This document shows, piece after piece, positions 16,388 through 25,178 of a stretch of DNA of 49,874 bases (position 1 is the stretch's first letter; every line of letters begins with the position of its first letter). The notes beneath the pieces are model-generated. The model did not search any database. It was given only the letters and a program-made list of their open reading frames with translations, and had not been told where the DNA came from. The position numbers and the translations under genes are program-made. This DNA comes from JBBDWZ01 sp050732575 (GTDB lineage: Bacteria > Gemmatimonadota > Gemmatimonadetes > Longimicrobiales > RSA9): NCBI GenBank assembly GCA_050732575.1, contig JBOHRF010000007.1, forward strand, positions 1-49,874. The letters run 5' to 3'.

Positions 16388-17190
16388 GCGGAGGGCTCTG
16401 CGGTAGCCAGATTCAACTCGGGTGCGTTCGTGCCCAAGCCGTAGAAGCGCAGTGCATTGGCCGTGGTCAGAGCCGCCAGCTCGTTGAATTCTATTCCGCA
16501 GATGTGTGCCGCGGCCTGGCAGACATCACGTATGAATCCCGGCTCGTTGCGTTTGCCGCGATTCGGCACCGGGGCCAGGTAGGGACTGTCCGTCTCGATC
16601 AGCAGCTGCTCGCGCGGCACGGCGCGCAGCAGCTCACGGCCCTCGTAATTCTTGAACGTGATGAGTCCGGAGAAAGAGACCATCCAGCCCGCCTCGATGC
16701 CGGCTTCCAGCAGGTCGGGGCCACCGGCAAAACAATGCAACACTCCCAACACCTCACCTTCCACACTGCGGATCATGGACATGATGTCCGGATCTGCCTC
16801 ACGCGAGTGCACGACCACGGGCAACCCCAGGTCGGCCGCCAATTGCATGTGATGGGCGAACAGGCGGCGCTGAACGCTGCGCGGTGCATTGTCGTAGTGG
16901 TAATCCAGGCCGGTCTCTCCCACCGCGACGACTCCGGGCTGCTCCAGCAGATCGGCTATGCGATCGAGATCGTCGCGCCGCGCCTCAGCAGCCCCGTGTG
17001 GGTGTATCCCGGCCGTATGCCATAGGCCGGCATGAGCGCCCGCCAGCGCGTGTGCGGCCGCACCATCATCTGCGTCCGAGCCAATGGTGACGGCGCGCGT
17101 GACGCCCTGGGCGGTGGCTCGGGCGAGCACCGCGGCAAGATCGGCTGCGAACTGCCGATCGGTCAGATGACAGTGCGAATCGAAGAGCAT
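16384..17190 (-). CDS. tatD: TatD-family metal-dependent hydrolase
   Basis: A TIM-barrel nuclease or hydrolase of the TatD DNase family; the physiological substrate is uncertain. The 268 residues carry the metal ligands HCH at residues 6-8, GETGLDYHY near residue 92, VVVHSREA near residue 123, LHCF near residue 150 and ETDSPYL near residue 198. The ATG at 17190 lies 3 bases after the T-rich end of the secF terminator, and no ribosome site is visible. It starts a seven-gene overlapping run (tatD-mutL-miaA-bshA-nadC-birA-coaX). Confidence 0.93.
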   Translation of the reverse strand: MLFDSHCHLTDRQFAADLAAVLARATAQGVTRAVTIGSDADDGAAAHALAGAHAGLWHTAGIHPHGAAEARRDDLDRIADLLEQPGVVAVGETGLDYHYDNAPRSVQRRLFAHHMQLAADLGLPVVVHSREADPDIMSMIRSVEGEVLGVLHCFAGGPDLLEAGIEAGWMVSFSGLITFKNYEGRELLRAVPREQLLIETDSPYLAPVPNRGKRNEPGFIRDVCQAAAHICGIEFNELAALTTANALRFYGLGTNAPELNLATAEPSA

Positions 17191-17192
17191 GG

Positions 17193-17229
17193 CGAAAGAA
17201 AGGCCGCACCAGACAATGCTGGCGCGGCC
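17193..17229 (-). terminator. Intrinsic terminator of secD-secF
   Basis: An 11-bp stem (17229-17219 with 17212-17202, one G-U pair) with a 6-base loop, followed on the minus strand by TTTCTTTCG. It lies 24 bases after the secF stop and directly against the tatD start. Confidence 0.8.
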
Positions 17230-17252
17230 GCTACAGCCGAGTCAATCCGAGC

Positions 17253-18209
17253 TCAGTCGGCCGCGCCCGCGCGCGCGGGTTTGCTGTTCTTGACTTTGGC
17301 TCGGTCGCCCCAGCGCTTGTTGATCTCGATCAGAACGACAGGCGCCAGGAACATGGATGAAAACGTGCCTACCACAATGCCCAGGAACATGATGAGGGCG
17401 AAGTCGCGGATGGCAATACCGCCCACCAGGAACAGCACGGCCAGAACCGCAATCACGCTGCCACCGGTCATCACCGTCCGCGGTAGCGTTTCGTTGACCG
17501 ATCGATTGATCAACGGTGCAAATTCCTCGCGGCGGCGCACTTTCAGGTTTTCCCGCACGCGGTCGAAGACCACGATCTTGTCGTTTAGCGAGTAGCCGAT
17601 GATGGTCAGCAGAGCGGCCACCGTCGTGAGCGAGAACTCCAGGTGACGGAACGTGGCAAGTACGCCCAGCGTGAACAGGATATCGCTGATGGTGGCGGCA
17701 ATCGCGGCAACACCAAATGTCCATTCGAGTCGAAATGCCAGGTAGATGAGTGTAGCGGCAAAGGACAGCAACACGGCAATGGTGGCGCGTGTCTGGAGCT
17801 CACTGCCCACCTTGGGTCCCACCGCCTCGGTACGACCTTTCGTGTAGTTGGCGCCATAACGCGCGCGCAATGTTTGATCGATCTGATCTGCAATGCCCGT
17901 GGTTGCAGCACCGGCTGCGTTCTGTGCTCGAATCAAGAACTCGTTCTTGTCGCCGAAATCACTGATGGCTGCACCGGGAGCGATAGGTTCGACCACACCG
18001 CGCAATTCGGCCACGGTCATGGGCTGCGTGAAACTGACCTGCACCAGTGTGCCGCCCGTAAAGTCCACACCCCAGTTGAACCAGCCGCGTGAACTCAACT
18101 GAAAAACGAGGCCGGGCAGGAGCGCAAACAGAGCCACGCCCAGAACGACCATGTAGGTGAGGCGGCGCTTGCCGATGAAATCGTAGTTGGCGTTCTCGAA
18201 CAGTCGCAT
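17253..18209 (-). CDS. secF: Protein translocase subunit SecF
   Basis: With SecD it forms the proton-driven accessory complex that pulls exported proteins through SecYEG. The 318-residue product has one N-terminal membrane segment (about 18-38), a periplasmic domain starting NWGVDFTGGTLVQVSF, and five C-terminal membrane segments with the conserved YSLNDKIVVFDRVREN near residue 210. The C-terminus is a short basic tail. It starts 5 bases after secD without a clear ribosome site, so it is probably coupled to secD. Confidence 0.97.
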   Translation of the reverse strand: MRLFENANYDFIGKRRLTYMVVLGVALFALLPGLVFQLSSRGWFNWGVDFTGGTLVQVSFTQPMTVAELRGVVEPIAPGAAISDFGDKNEFLIRAQNAAGAATTGIADQIDQTLRARYGANYTKGRTEAVGPKVGSELQTRATIAVLLSFAATLIYLAFRLEWTFGVAAIAATISDILFTLGVLATFRHLEFSLTTVAALLTIIGYSLNDKIVVFDRVRENLKVRRREEFAPLINRSVNETLPRTVMTGGSVIAVLAVLFLVGGIAIRDFALIMFLGIVVGTFSSMFLAPVVLIEINKRWGDRAKVKNSKPARAGAAD

Positions 18210-18214
18210 GGTCG

Positions 18215-19843
18215 TCAGATGCTGATGGGCTGGGTCTGTGAGCGCCGACTGATGTACACCAGGAACAGTGTGCGCGTCACGTACACAGACGAGAAGAACG
18301 AGGCCAGGATTCCGATGGCGAGTGTAACCGCGAAACCCTGGACGGGCCCGGTGCCCATGGAGAACAGAATCAGGGCCGTAATGAGCGTGACCAAATGCGT
18401 GTCGATGATGGCGCCCATGGCGTTCTGGAAACCTGCGTCCACCGCCGCTCGCATGTTGCGCCCGGCCGCGATTTCCTCACGTATTCGCTCGAAGATGAGG
18501 ACGTTACCGTCCACGCCCATGCCAATGGACAACAGGAAACCGGCAATGCCCGGCGCCGTGAGCGTGGCGCCGGGGAACGCGGCCAGTAAGCCCAGGACCA
18601 GCAGCACATAGGCCACCAGCGCCAGGCAGGCCAGCACGCCGGCAAACTTGTAATAAGCGACCATGATGATCACGATCAGCACGATACCAATCAGGCCGGC
18701 GATCCGGCCCTGTTCGATGGAATCGCGACCCAGCGTGGGACCCACGCTGCGCTGCTCGATGATTTCGATTTCCGCGGGCAATGCGCCCGAGCGTAATACC
18801 AGCGCAAGATCGCGCGCTTCGGTCATGGGCGCGTTACCCATCTCGATTTGACCGCTCGAGGCAATTCTGCTTTGCACCGTGGGTGCACTGATGACGTTCT
18901 GGTCCAGTGAGATGGCAATGCGCTTGCCGATATTCTGGCTGGTTTCGCGATCGAAAATGCGGCCGCCCCGGCGGTCCAGCTGGAAGGTCACCACGGTGTA
19001 GTTGTATTGCGGATCTTTGCCCGCCTGCGCGCCCTGCACTCGGTCGCCCAGCATGAACGGGTTTTCCCGCAGTACGAACAGTGACCGGTAAAGCGTTGCG
19101 CCCTGTCCGGTGGAATCCGCGCCCCAGCGCAGCGTGGTATTGCGTGGGTACAAGCGCTTCACTTCGGGGAGCGCCAGGAACGTGTCCACGCGCGCTTTGT
19201 CATCGAGCTCGACCAGGAACTCGCCATCCTGGCCCGAGGCGCGCAACAGCGACGTGAGTGGCCGGTCTTCCGGTTTGATGGAGACCGCAGCGGTATCTGC
19301 TTTGACCGTGTCCGCTGCCGCTGTGCTATCGCGCCGGGCAGAATCACGCCCCATGAGCAGATCCATGGGTGAGGGCCCGCGGCGCACGACCGCTGTGTCC
19401 GTTGGCGTTCCTGGTCGGGCAGCTCCCGGAATTGTCCTCAGGATTTCGCGGTCAATACGGGGCAGCGCACCCTCGAATTCGGTAGTCGCCAGTACGTTCT
19501 GGAACTCGAGGAATGCGGTTTGGCGAATGATGTTCTTGGCGCGCTCTTCGTCATCGATGCCGGGCAGCTCGACGATGATGCGCTCGTTGCCGAACTTTTG
19601 CACGTTCGGTTCGGCCACGCCGAACTGGTCGATGCGATTGCGAATGACTTGCAGTGCCTGATCGGTGGCGTCACGACGAGCCTGCGCGGTCAAGGTGCCC
19701 TCCGGATCCCGCACCTCGACAGCCAGGTACATACCACCCTGAATGTCCAACCCGTAGTTGATACCGTTCTTCAAAAGGAAGAACAGGGCCAGCCCCAACA
19801 CGATCGCAATGACGGCGAAGCGGCGGACCAGATTGCCGGACAT
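18215..19843 (-). CDS. secD: Protein translocase subunit SecD
   Basis: Partner of SecF. The 542 residues have an N-terminal membrane segment (about 9-26), the DIQGGMYLAVEV strand (about 34), a large periplasmic P1 domain, and five C-terminal membrane segments with GMGVDGNVLIFERIREE near residue 440. An insertion at about residues 145-190 is rich in Ser, Asp, Thr and Ala (DSARRDSTAAADTVKADTAA) and looks like a flexible linker inside P1. GAGAG lies 9 bases before the ATG. yajC is not adjacent. Confidence 0.96.
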   Translation of the reverse strand: MSGNLVRRFAVIAIVLGLALFFLLKNGINYGLDIQGGMYLAVEVRDPEGTLTAQARRDATDQALQVIRNRIDQFGVAEPNVQKFGNERIIVELPGIDDEERAKNIIRQTAFLEFQNVLATTEFEGALPRIDREILRTIPGAARPGTPTDTAVVRRGPSPMDLLMGRDSARRDSTAAADTVKADTAAVSIKPEDRPLTSLLRASGQDGEFLVELDDKARVDTFLALPEVKRLYPRNTTLRWGADSTGQGATLYRSLFVLRENPFMLGDRVQGAQAGKDPQYNYTVVTFQLDRRGGRIFDRETSQNIGKRIAISLDQNVISAPTVQSRIASSGQIEMGNAPMTEARDLALVLRSGALPAEIEIIEQRSVGPTLGRDSIEQGRIAGLIGIVLIVIIMVAYYKFAGVLACLALVAYVLLVLGLLAAFPGATLTAPGIAGFLLSIGMGVDGNVLIFERIREEIAAGRNMRAAVDAGFQNAMGAIIDTHLVTLITALILFSMGTGPVQGFAVTLAIGILASFFSSVYVTRTLFLVYISRRSQTQPISI

Positions 19844-19917
19844 GAACCAAACTCTCAGCGGAAGGCCTGAAAAAAAGCGATCGTCGCGCGGACGTCGTCT
19901 AACCCAGACAAGCCTGT

Positions 19918-19946
19918 AACTTCGTCGGAAATCAGAGGGATGTCAA
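19918..19946 (-). promoter_or_regulatory. Possible secD promoter
   Basis: TTGACA (19946-19941) is a perfect -35 box, but the best -10 at 17-base spacing, GAAGTT, is poor. A tiny 4-bp hairpin followed by seven T residues (minus strand, near 19882-19870) lies between it and secD. Confidence 0.3.
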
Positions 19947-19995
19947 TTCAACGGGGTCTGGAAACTGACCGAACACGGCGTTGACTGAAACGAGG

Positions 19996-20021
19996 ATCGG
20001 ACCGACCGAAGCCGGCCCGAT
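19996..20021 (-). terminator. Hairpin terminator after the sugar dehydrogenase gene
   Basis: An 11-bp stem with two G-U pairs and a stable TTCG loop, a few bases after the stop at 20028. The following T-tract is weak (CCTCGTTTC), so termination may be incomplete. Confidence 0.55.
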
Positions 20022-20027
20022 TTGCCG

Positions 20028-21320
20028 TCAGCGGCCCGTGTAGAAGATCCTGTAAATACGGCCACCTACGTCCGTGGTGACGTACAGGCTGCCATCGGGC
20101 GCCATAGCCAATCCAACCGGACGGTGAGTTGCGCGGCCCTCGGCCTTGCCCGGGCCGGCAAAGCCATCGGCAAATACCTCGAAGGCGCCTGCCGCGCCAC
20201 CATTTGTGATCGGTTGGAACACCACGTTGAAGCCTTCCTGGGGCAGCGGGGCTCGATTCCACGAACCGTGGAAGGCGATCAGGATCCCGCCGCGATACTT
20301 GGCCGGGAACTGACGTCCCACATAAAAAAGCAATGCGTTGGGCGCCCAGTGACCAGGGTATGTCACGAGCGGCATTTTCTTCTCGGCACAGCGCCCTACC
20401 TGCTTACCATCGCCGCCGTATTCGGGCGCCAGCACCTGCTGTTTGATTTCCAGCGAGTACTGCGTGGCGAAAAAGCAGTACGGCCAGCCGTAGTCATCAC
20501 CGCGCTCGATGCGAACCAGGATTTCGGCTGGGTTTTCCGCGCCATAACTCTGGTCGAATTGCTGACCCCATTGTTGGGCCAATCCGTCCCGACCGTGCTG
20601 CACACCGTACAGCTGGCCGTCGGGCCCAATGGTCAGACCAACCATATTCCGCAGTCCGGTGGCGAAGCGGCTTCCATCGCCTTGTGACTGGCCCGTTCGA
20701 TTGGCATCAAACAGCCAGATGCCGGCCCGTTGGTCCAGCTCGGTACACGGGTCCTGGCCCGGCGAAGCATTGTCACGGTCTTGAACCTGACAGGAGTTGC
20801 TGCGCGAGCCGATGTTGACGAACAGGTCCGAGCCGCGCCCCAACACGATGGTTTTGGCGGCGTGGCCGGGACTGCCCGGCAGACCGCGCACAATGGTGTC
20901 GGGTGCGTCGCTGGGCGTGAGTTGGCCAGCAGTTAGCGGATAGCGGAGCACGGCATCATCGGGCGCGAAGTAGAGGTGGCCGCCGCGCAGGGCAATGCCG
21001 TTGCCACCGTTCTCGCCGAATCTCTCACGCTGATCAGCCACGCCGTCGCCATTGCTATCACGCAATGCCAGCACGCCACCGCGACCACCACTGCGGCCCG
21101 CATTGGACAGGGCGACGAACACATCGCCGTTGGGCGCAACTACGAGTTGACGCGCGCGGCCCACGGAATCCGCAAAGATGGCCGCACAAAAACCTGCGGG
21201 CAGCGTGAGACCCGCGTTCTGCGGGTGGCACGCCGGCCGGGTGTTCTGCTGCGCTACAACAGGCGCCGACCCAATGAACAGGCAAAGTCCGATGAGAGCG
21301 AAGGGCTTGGTTGTGCGCAT
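20028..21320 (-). CDS. Exported PQQ-type sorbosone/glucose dehydrogenase-like beta-propeller
   Basis: A predicted periplasmic or secreted propeller of the soluble glucose/L-sorbosone dehydrogenase family. The ATG at 21320 (MRTTKPFALIGLCLF) has GAGG 5 bases ahead and opens with a signal peptide cleaved near VVAQQ. Family features include LPAGFCAAIFAD, the repeat-like APNGDVFVAL and APDGSLYVTTD strands, and GDDYGWPYCF near residue 275. Whether it binds PQQ or oxidises a sugar cannot be told from the sequence; six or more cysteines suggest disulfides. It starts 14 bases after the cstA stop and is probably co-transcribed with it. Confidence 0.85.
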   Translation of the reverse strand: MRTTKPFALIGLCLFIGSAPVVAQQNTRPACHPQNAGLTLPAGFCAAIFADSVGRARQLVVAPNGDVFVALSNAGRSGGRGGVLALRDSNGDGVADQRERFGENGGNGIALRGGHLYFAPDDAVLRYPLTAGQLTPSDAPDTIVRGLPGSPGHAAKTIVLGRGSDLFVNIGSRSNSCQVQDRDNASPGQDPCTELDQRAGIWLFDANRTGQSQGDGSRFATGLRNMVGLTIGPDGQLYGVQHGRDGLAQQWGQQFDQSYGAENPAEILVRIERGDDYGWPYCFFATQYSLEIKQQVLAPEYGGDGKQVGRCAEKKMPLVTYPGHWAPNALLFYVGRQFPAKYRGGILIAFHGSWNRAPLPQEGFNVVFQPITNGGAAGAFEVFADGFAGPGKAEGRATHRPVGLAMAPDGSLYVTTDVGGRIYRIFYTGR

Positions 21321-21334
21321 CATTTCCTCGATGC

Positions 21335-23404
21335 TCAATCGCCCGCTGCCAGGGCGCTGGGAACGAACGGCGCTTCGTTAACCACCTGCGGCCGGCGCCG
21401 GGCCAGTACCAGGTACCATTCGCGCAGGGACGCCGCGATGACCAGAATGACGACCGACATGAACAGGCTTGCCATCACGGCATTCAGCCGATCGTTGAAG
21501 AGCACACGACGAGCCGCTTCGAGGGTCGCCATTCCGGCAGGCAACGCACCCTGCTCGAGCGTGTTCCTGATCATTTGCGCGTGAGACAGGAAGCCCAGCT
21601 TGGGATCGGCCGAAAAGACTTTCTGGAATCCCGCCGTCAACGTGACCGTGGCCAGCCAGGCCAGAGGCATGAGGGTCACCCACGCGTAGCGGACTTTGCC
21701 ACTTTTGATCAGCACGGTAGTGCCCACGCACAGCGCCACTGCGGCCAGCAGCTGGTTCGAGATCCCGAATAGCGGCCAGAGCGAGTTGATGCCGCCCAAT
21801 GGATCGACCACGCCTTGATAGAGGAAGTATCCCCATCCTGCCACGATAAGGCCGCTGGAGATCACGACACTTGGATACCACGACGTGCGGCCCATGGGTT
21901 TCCAGATGTGCGCGGCCAGCTCCTGCATCATGAAACGGCCAACGCGTGTGCCCGTGTCGATGGTAGTCAGGATGAACAGGGCCTCGAACATGATGGCGAA
22001 ATGGTACCAGAGAGCGAGCAGGGCACCGCCGCCAATCACGCTGGAAAAGATGTGCGCCATGCCGACGGCAAGTGAAGGTGCGCCGCCCGTGCGATGCAGC
22101 AGTGTTTCCTCGCCAATAGAGCTGGCCAGCGCGCGCATCTGCTCGGGTGTGACGATGAATCCCCAGCTGGAAATGGTTTGCGTGGCGGCATCGAGGCCAA
22201 CACCCACGGCTGCTGCAGGCGCGTTGATGGCGAAATAGACACCCGGATCGAGCACGGCGACTGCGATCATGGCCATGACACCCACGAACGATTCCATGAT
22301 CATGCCCCCGTAGCCGATCATGCGTGCATGGGACTCTTTCGAGACCATCTTCGGCGTCGTGCCCGAAGACACCAGCGCATGGAACCCGCTGATCGCGCCA
22401 CAGGCAATGGTAATGAATGCGAACGGGAAGAGTTTGCCGGCAAACACCGGTCCCGTGCCGCTCACGAAGGATGTAAGCGCCGGCATCTTCAGAGGTGGCA
22501 GCGCGATGAGAATGCCTGCTGCCAGGGCCAGCACGGTGCCGATCTTGAGAAACGTCGAGAGGTAGTCACGGGGGCAAAGCAGAACCCAGACGGGCAGCAC
22601 GGAAGCCACGAACCCATAGCCCATCAAAAGCCAGGTGAGCGTGGTGCCGTTGGCGGTGAAGAAGCGAGCCCAGGTCGGCGAGTCCGCCACCCAGCCACCG
22701 GCCACTACCGCGAATAAGACGAGCACTACGCCAATCGCGCTCGCTTCACCGACTTTGCCCGGACGGAACGAGTGCAACCACCAACCCATGAGCAATGCAA
22801 TCGGGATGGTGCAAGCAATGGTGAAAAGACCCCAGGGGCTATCACGCAGTGCGTTTACCACGATCAAGGCCAGAACAGCCAGCAAGATGATCATGATGAA
22901 CATGATGGCGATCATGGCCAGCATGCCGGCCAGGCTGTTGATCTCATCACGCGCCATCTGACCCAGTGACTTGCCATCGCGGCGCATGGAAGCGAACAGA
23001 ATGATGAAATCCTGCACGGCCCCGCCCAGCACCACGCCGACAACCAGCCAGAGTGTGCCGGGTAAATAACCGAATTGTGCGGCCAACACAGGCCCGACCA
23101 GCGGACCCGCGCCGGCAATGGCGGCAAAGTGATGCCCGAACAATACCCACCTGTTGGTAGGCACGAAGTCAATGTGGTTGTCCAGGCGTTCCGCCGGTGT
23201 GGCGCGCTGGTCATCGAGGCCGAATACCTTGTAGGCCAGGAAGCGCGAATAGAAGCGGTACGCAACCAGGTAGGTGCATACCGCCGCGACCAGCAGCCAG
23301 GCTGCGTTGATGGACTCGCCGCGGCTGAGAGCAAGCATGCCAAAGCCGGCTGCACCCAGCGCAGCAATGGCAGCCCAGATCAGGATGGAAAGCAGCTTCC
23401 GCAT
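21335..23404 (-). CDS. cstA: Carbon starvation protein CstA family transporter
   Basis: A large polytopic membrane protein of the CstA family, known in other bacteria as peptide and pyruvate importers. The 689 residues from the ATG at 23404 (AAGGGA 5 bases upstream) hold about 16-18 membrane segments. Family signatures are FAAIAGAGPLVGPVLAAQFG near residue 90 and SGTTPKMVSKESHAR near residue 355, with DTGTRVGRFM in the C-terminal domain. A short 77-base gap separates it from pntB; it holds a weak TTGACG box but no clear -10. Without expression data the substrate stays open. Confidence 0.93.
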   Translation of the reverse strand: MRKLLSILIWAAIAALGAAGFGMLALSRGESINAAWLLVAAVCTYLVAYRFYSRFLAYKVFGLDDQRATPAERLDNHIDFVPTNRWVLFGHHFAAIAGAGPLVGPVLAAQFGYLPGTLWLVVGVVLGGAVQDFIILFASMRRDGKSLGQMARDEINSLAGMLAMIAIMFIMIILLAVLALIVVNALRDSPWGLFTIACTIPIALLMGWWLHSFRPGKVGEASAIGVVLVLFAVVAGGWVADSPTWARFFTANGTTLTWLLMGYGFVASVLPVWVLLCPRDYLSTFLKIGTVLALAAGILIALPPLKMPALTSFVSGTGPVFAGKLFPFAFITIACGAISGFHALVSSGTTPKMVSKESHARMIGYGGMIMESFVGVMAMIAVAVLDPGVYFAINAPAAAVGVGLDAATQTISSWGFIVTPEQMRALASSIGEETLLHRTGGAPSLAVGMAHIFSSVIGGGALLALWYHFAIMFEALFILTTIDTGTRVGRFMMQELAAHIWKPMGRTSWYPSVVISSGLIVAGWGYFLYQGVVDPLGGINSLWPLFGISNQLLAAVALCVGTTVLIKSGKVRYAWVTLMPLAWLATVTLTAGFQKVFSADPKLGFLSHAQMIRNTLEQGALPAGMATLEAARRVLFNDRLNAVMASLFMSVVILVIAASLREWYLVLARRRPQVVNEAPFVPSALAAGD

Positions 23405-23481
23405 AGTCCCTTCATTGAGCACGATCTGCGGTAAGAGACTGAATGTTGCGGGCGCAGCGGGCCGCCCGTCAACCGCCGTTC

Positions 23482-24870
23482 TCAGTTCAGCTTGACGGCG
23501 CTTACCAGCCGGTTCAGTGATGCGCGCGCATCACCAAATAGCATACGGGTATTGTCCCGGTAGAACAGCTCGTTGTCGATGCCGGCAAAGCCCGGGTTCA
23601 TGCTGCGTTTGAGCACGATTACATTCTTGGCCCGATCCACGTTCAGGATGGGCATGCCGTATATGGGACTGCTCCGATCGGAACGGGCTGCGGGGTTGAC
23701 CACGTCGTTGGCGCCAATCACGAGCACCACGTCCGTGTTGGGGAACTCGCCATTGATGGAGTCCATTTCCGTGAGCTGCTCATACGGCACGTTGGCATCG
23801 GCCAACACCACGTTCATGTGCCCGGGCATGCGACCGGCAACCGGGTGGATAGCGTAGCGGACGGTGACCCCCCGCTTGATCAGCTCGTCAGACAGCTCGC
23901 GCACGGTCTGCTGTGCCTGGGCAACGGCCAGACCGTAACCCGGCACGATCACCACGCTGCGAGAATAGACCAGTGCCACCGCCACGTCTTCGGCGCTCGC
24001 CTCACGGATCGATCCCTGGAATCTGCCATTGCCGGCGGCAGCCACGCTGACCGTTCCGAAGCCGCTGAACAATACGTTGGAAATCGGTCGGTTCATGGCG
24101 CGCGCCATGAGAATGGTTAGCAAAGTCCCGGACGCACCCACCAGCGCGCCCGCCACGATCAGGATCTGATTTTCCAGCACGAAGCCGGTGAGTGCCGCCG
24201 CAATACCGGTCGCTGAATTGAGTAGGGCAATGACAACCGGCATGTCCGCACCGCCGATGGGCAGGACCACCAGGACGCCCAGCAAACCTGCCAAGAGCGT
24301 GACCGCCACCACGGCCCGCGTGCCTCCCATGCCGGCCACGATGAGCACACCGAGCAACACGGTCACGGCGGCCAACACGCCATTGAACATCATCTGGCCG
24401 GGGAAACGCACGGGGCGCTCGGAAAGCAGTTCTTGCAGTTTGCCGAAGGCCACGATGCTACCCGTGAACGAGAGCGCGCCAATGATGGCCCCCAGGACCG
24501 CGGAAAAGATCACTCCTGCAGAGCCGGTGTGCGTGCCTTTCATGAATTCAGCCACCGATACCAAAGCGGCGGTACCGCCACCCATGCCGTTGAAGAGCGC
24601 TACCATTTGCGGCATGGCGGTCATTTTCACCGTGCGACCGTAGTAGATGCCGATGGCGGCGCCGACCAGCATGCCGACCGCAATGATGCCCAGATTGCCC
24701 ACGTTCGAATCGAGGAAGGTTGCCGCCAGTGCAAGAGCCATGGCGACCGCAGCCAGGCCGTTGCCGCTGCGCGCCGTGGGCGGCGCACTCATGCGCTTGA
24801 GGCCGAAGATGAAAAGAAACGCGGAAATGAAATACGAAATGGCGATGACCGTGTCGCGCCAGTCGCTCAT
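23482..24870 (-). CDS. pntB: NAD(P) transhydrogenase beta subunit
   Basis: Carries most of the membrane channel and the NADP-binding domain of proton-translocating transhydrogenase. The 462 residues have eight or nine membrane segments up to about residue 270, then domain III with the nucleotide loop VPGYGLAVAQAQ near residue 315, VLADANVPYEQL near residue 355, VLVIGANDVVNPAA near residue 385 and the lid RSMNPGFAGIDNELF near residue 425. Length and motifs are normal. Its ATG overlaps the pntAb stop by 4 bases. Confidence 0.97.
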   Translation of the reverse strand: MSDWRDTVIAISYFISAFLFIFGLKRMSAPPTARSGNGLAAVAMALALAATFLDSNVGNLGIIAVGMLVGAAIGIYYGRTVKMTAMPQMVALFNGMGGGTAALVSVAEFMKGTHTGSAGVIFSAVLGAIIGALSFTGSIVAFGKLQELLSERPVRFPGQMMFNGVLAAVTVLLGVLIVAGMGGTRAVVAVTLLAGLLGVLVVLPIGGADMPVVIALLNSATGIAAALTGFVLENQILIVAGALVGASGTLLTILMARAMNRPISNVLFSGFGTVSVAAAGNGRFQGSIREASAEDVAVALVYSRSVVIVPGYGLAVAQAQQTVRELSDELIKRGVTVRYAIHPVAGRMPGHMNVVLADANVPYEQLTEMDSINGEFPNTDVVLVIGANDVVNPAARSDRSSPIYGMPILNVDRAKNVIVLKRSMNPGFAGIDNELFYRDNTRMLFGDARASLNRLVSAVKLN

Positions 24871-25172
24871 GATTCAGTCTTGGAATCGGGTTTACGCGAC
24901 TTGAACATCTCGAGCATGCGATCGGTCACGACAAACCCGCCAAACACGTTGGCCGCGCCCAGCGCCACCGCGATCAAGCCCATCCCTTTCATGAGTGCTG
25001 AATCCGCCGCGCCCGCAACTACGACTGCGCCCAGCAATACGATACCGTGAATGGCGTTGGTTCCGGACATGAGCGGTGTGTGCAGGATGGAAGGCACACG
25101 CGCAATCACCTCGAAGCCCACCAGGATGGCCAGCAGGAAGACGTACGCGCCCAGTAGAATCTCGGAAGTCAT
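24867..25172 (-). CDS. pntAb: NAD(P) transhydrogenase subunit PntAb (membrane part of alpha)
   Basis: The short membrane subunit of split-type transhydrogenases. It has 101 residues with three clear hydrophobic helices (about 5-25, 43-60, 64-82) and the family strings VGFEVIARVPSILHTPLMSGTNAIHG and GAANVFGGFVVTDRML, followed by a charged tail. It overlaps pntB. The NAD-binding PntAa, normally encoded directly upstream, is missing; the upstream neighbour 6 bases away is a symporter. A working enzyme needs PntAa from elsewhere in the genome. Confidence 0.95.
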   Translation of the reverse strand: MTSEILLGAYVFLLAILVGFEVIARVPSILHTPLMSGTNAIHGIVLLGAVVVAGAADSALMKGMGLIAVALGAANVFGGFVVTDRMLEMFKSRKPDSKTES

Positions 25173-25178
25173 GGCCGG

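Noticed and set aside
19868..19890. Terminator or attenuator in the secD leader
   Set aside because: The seven T are preceded by only a 4-bp stem, too weak to claim.
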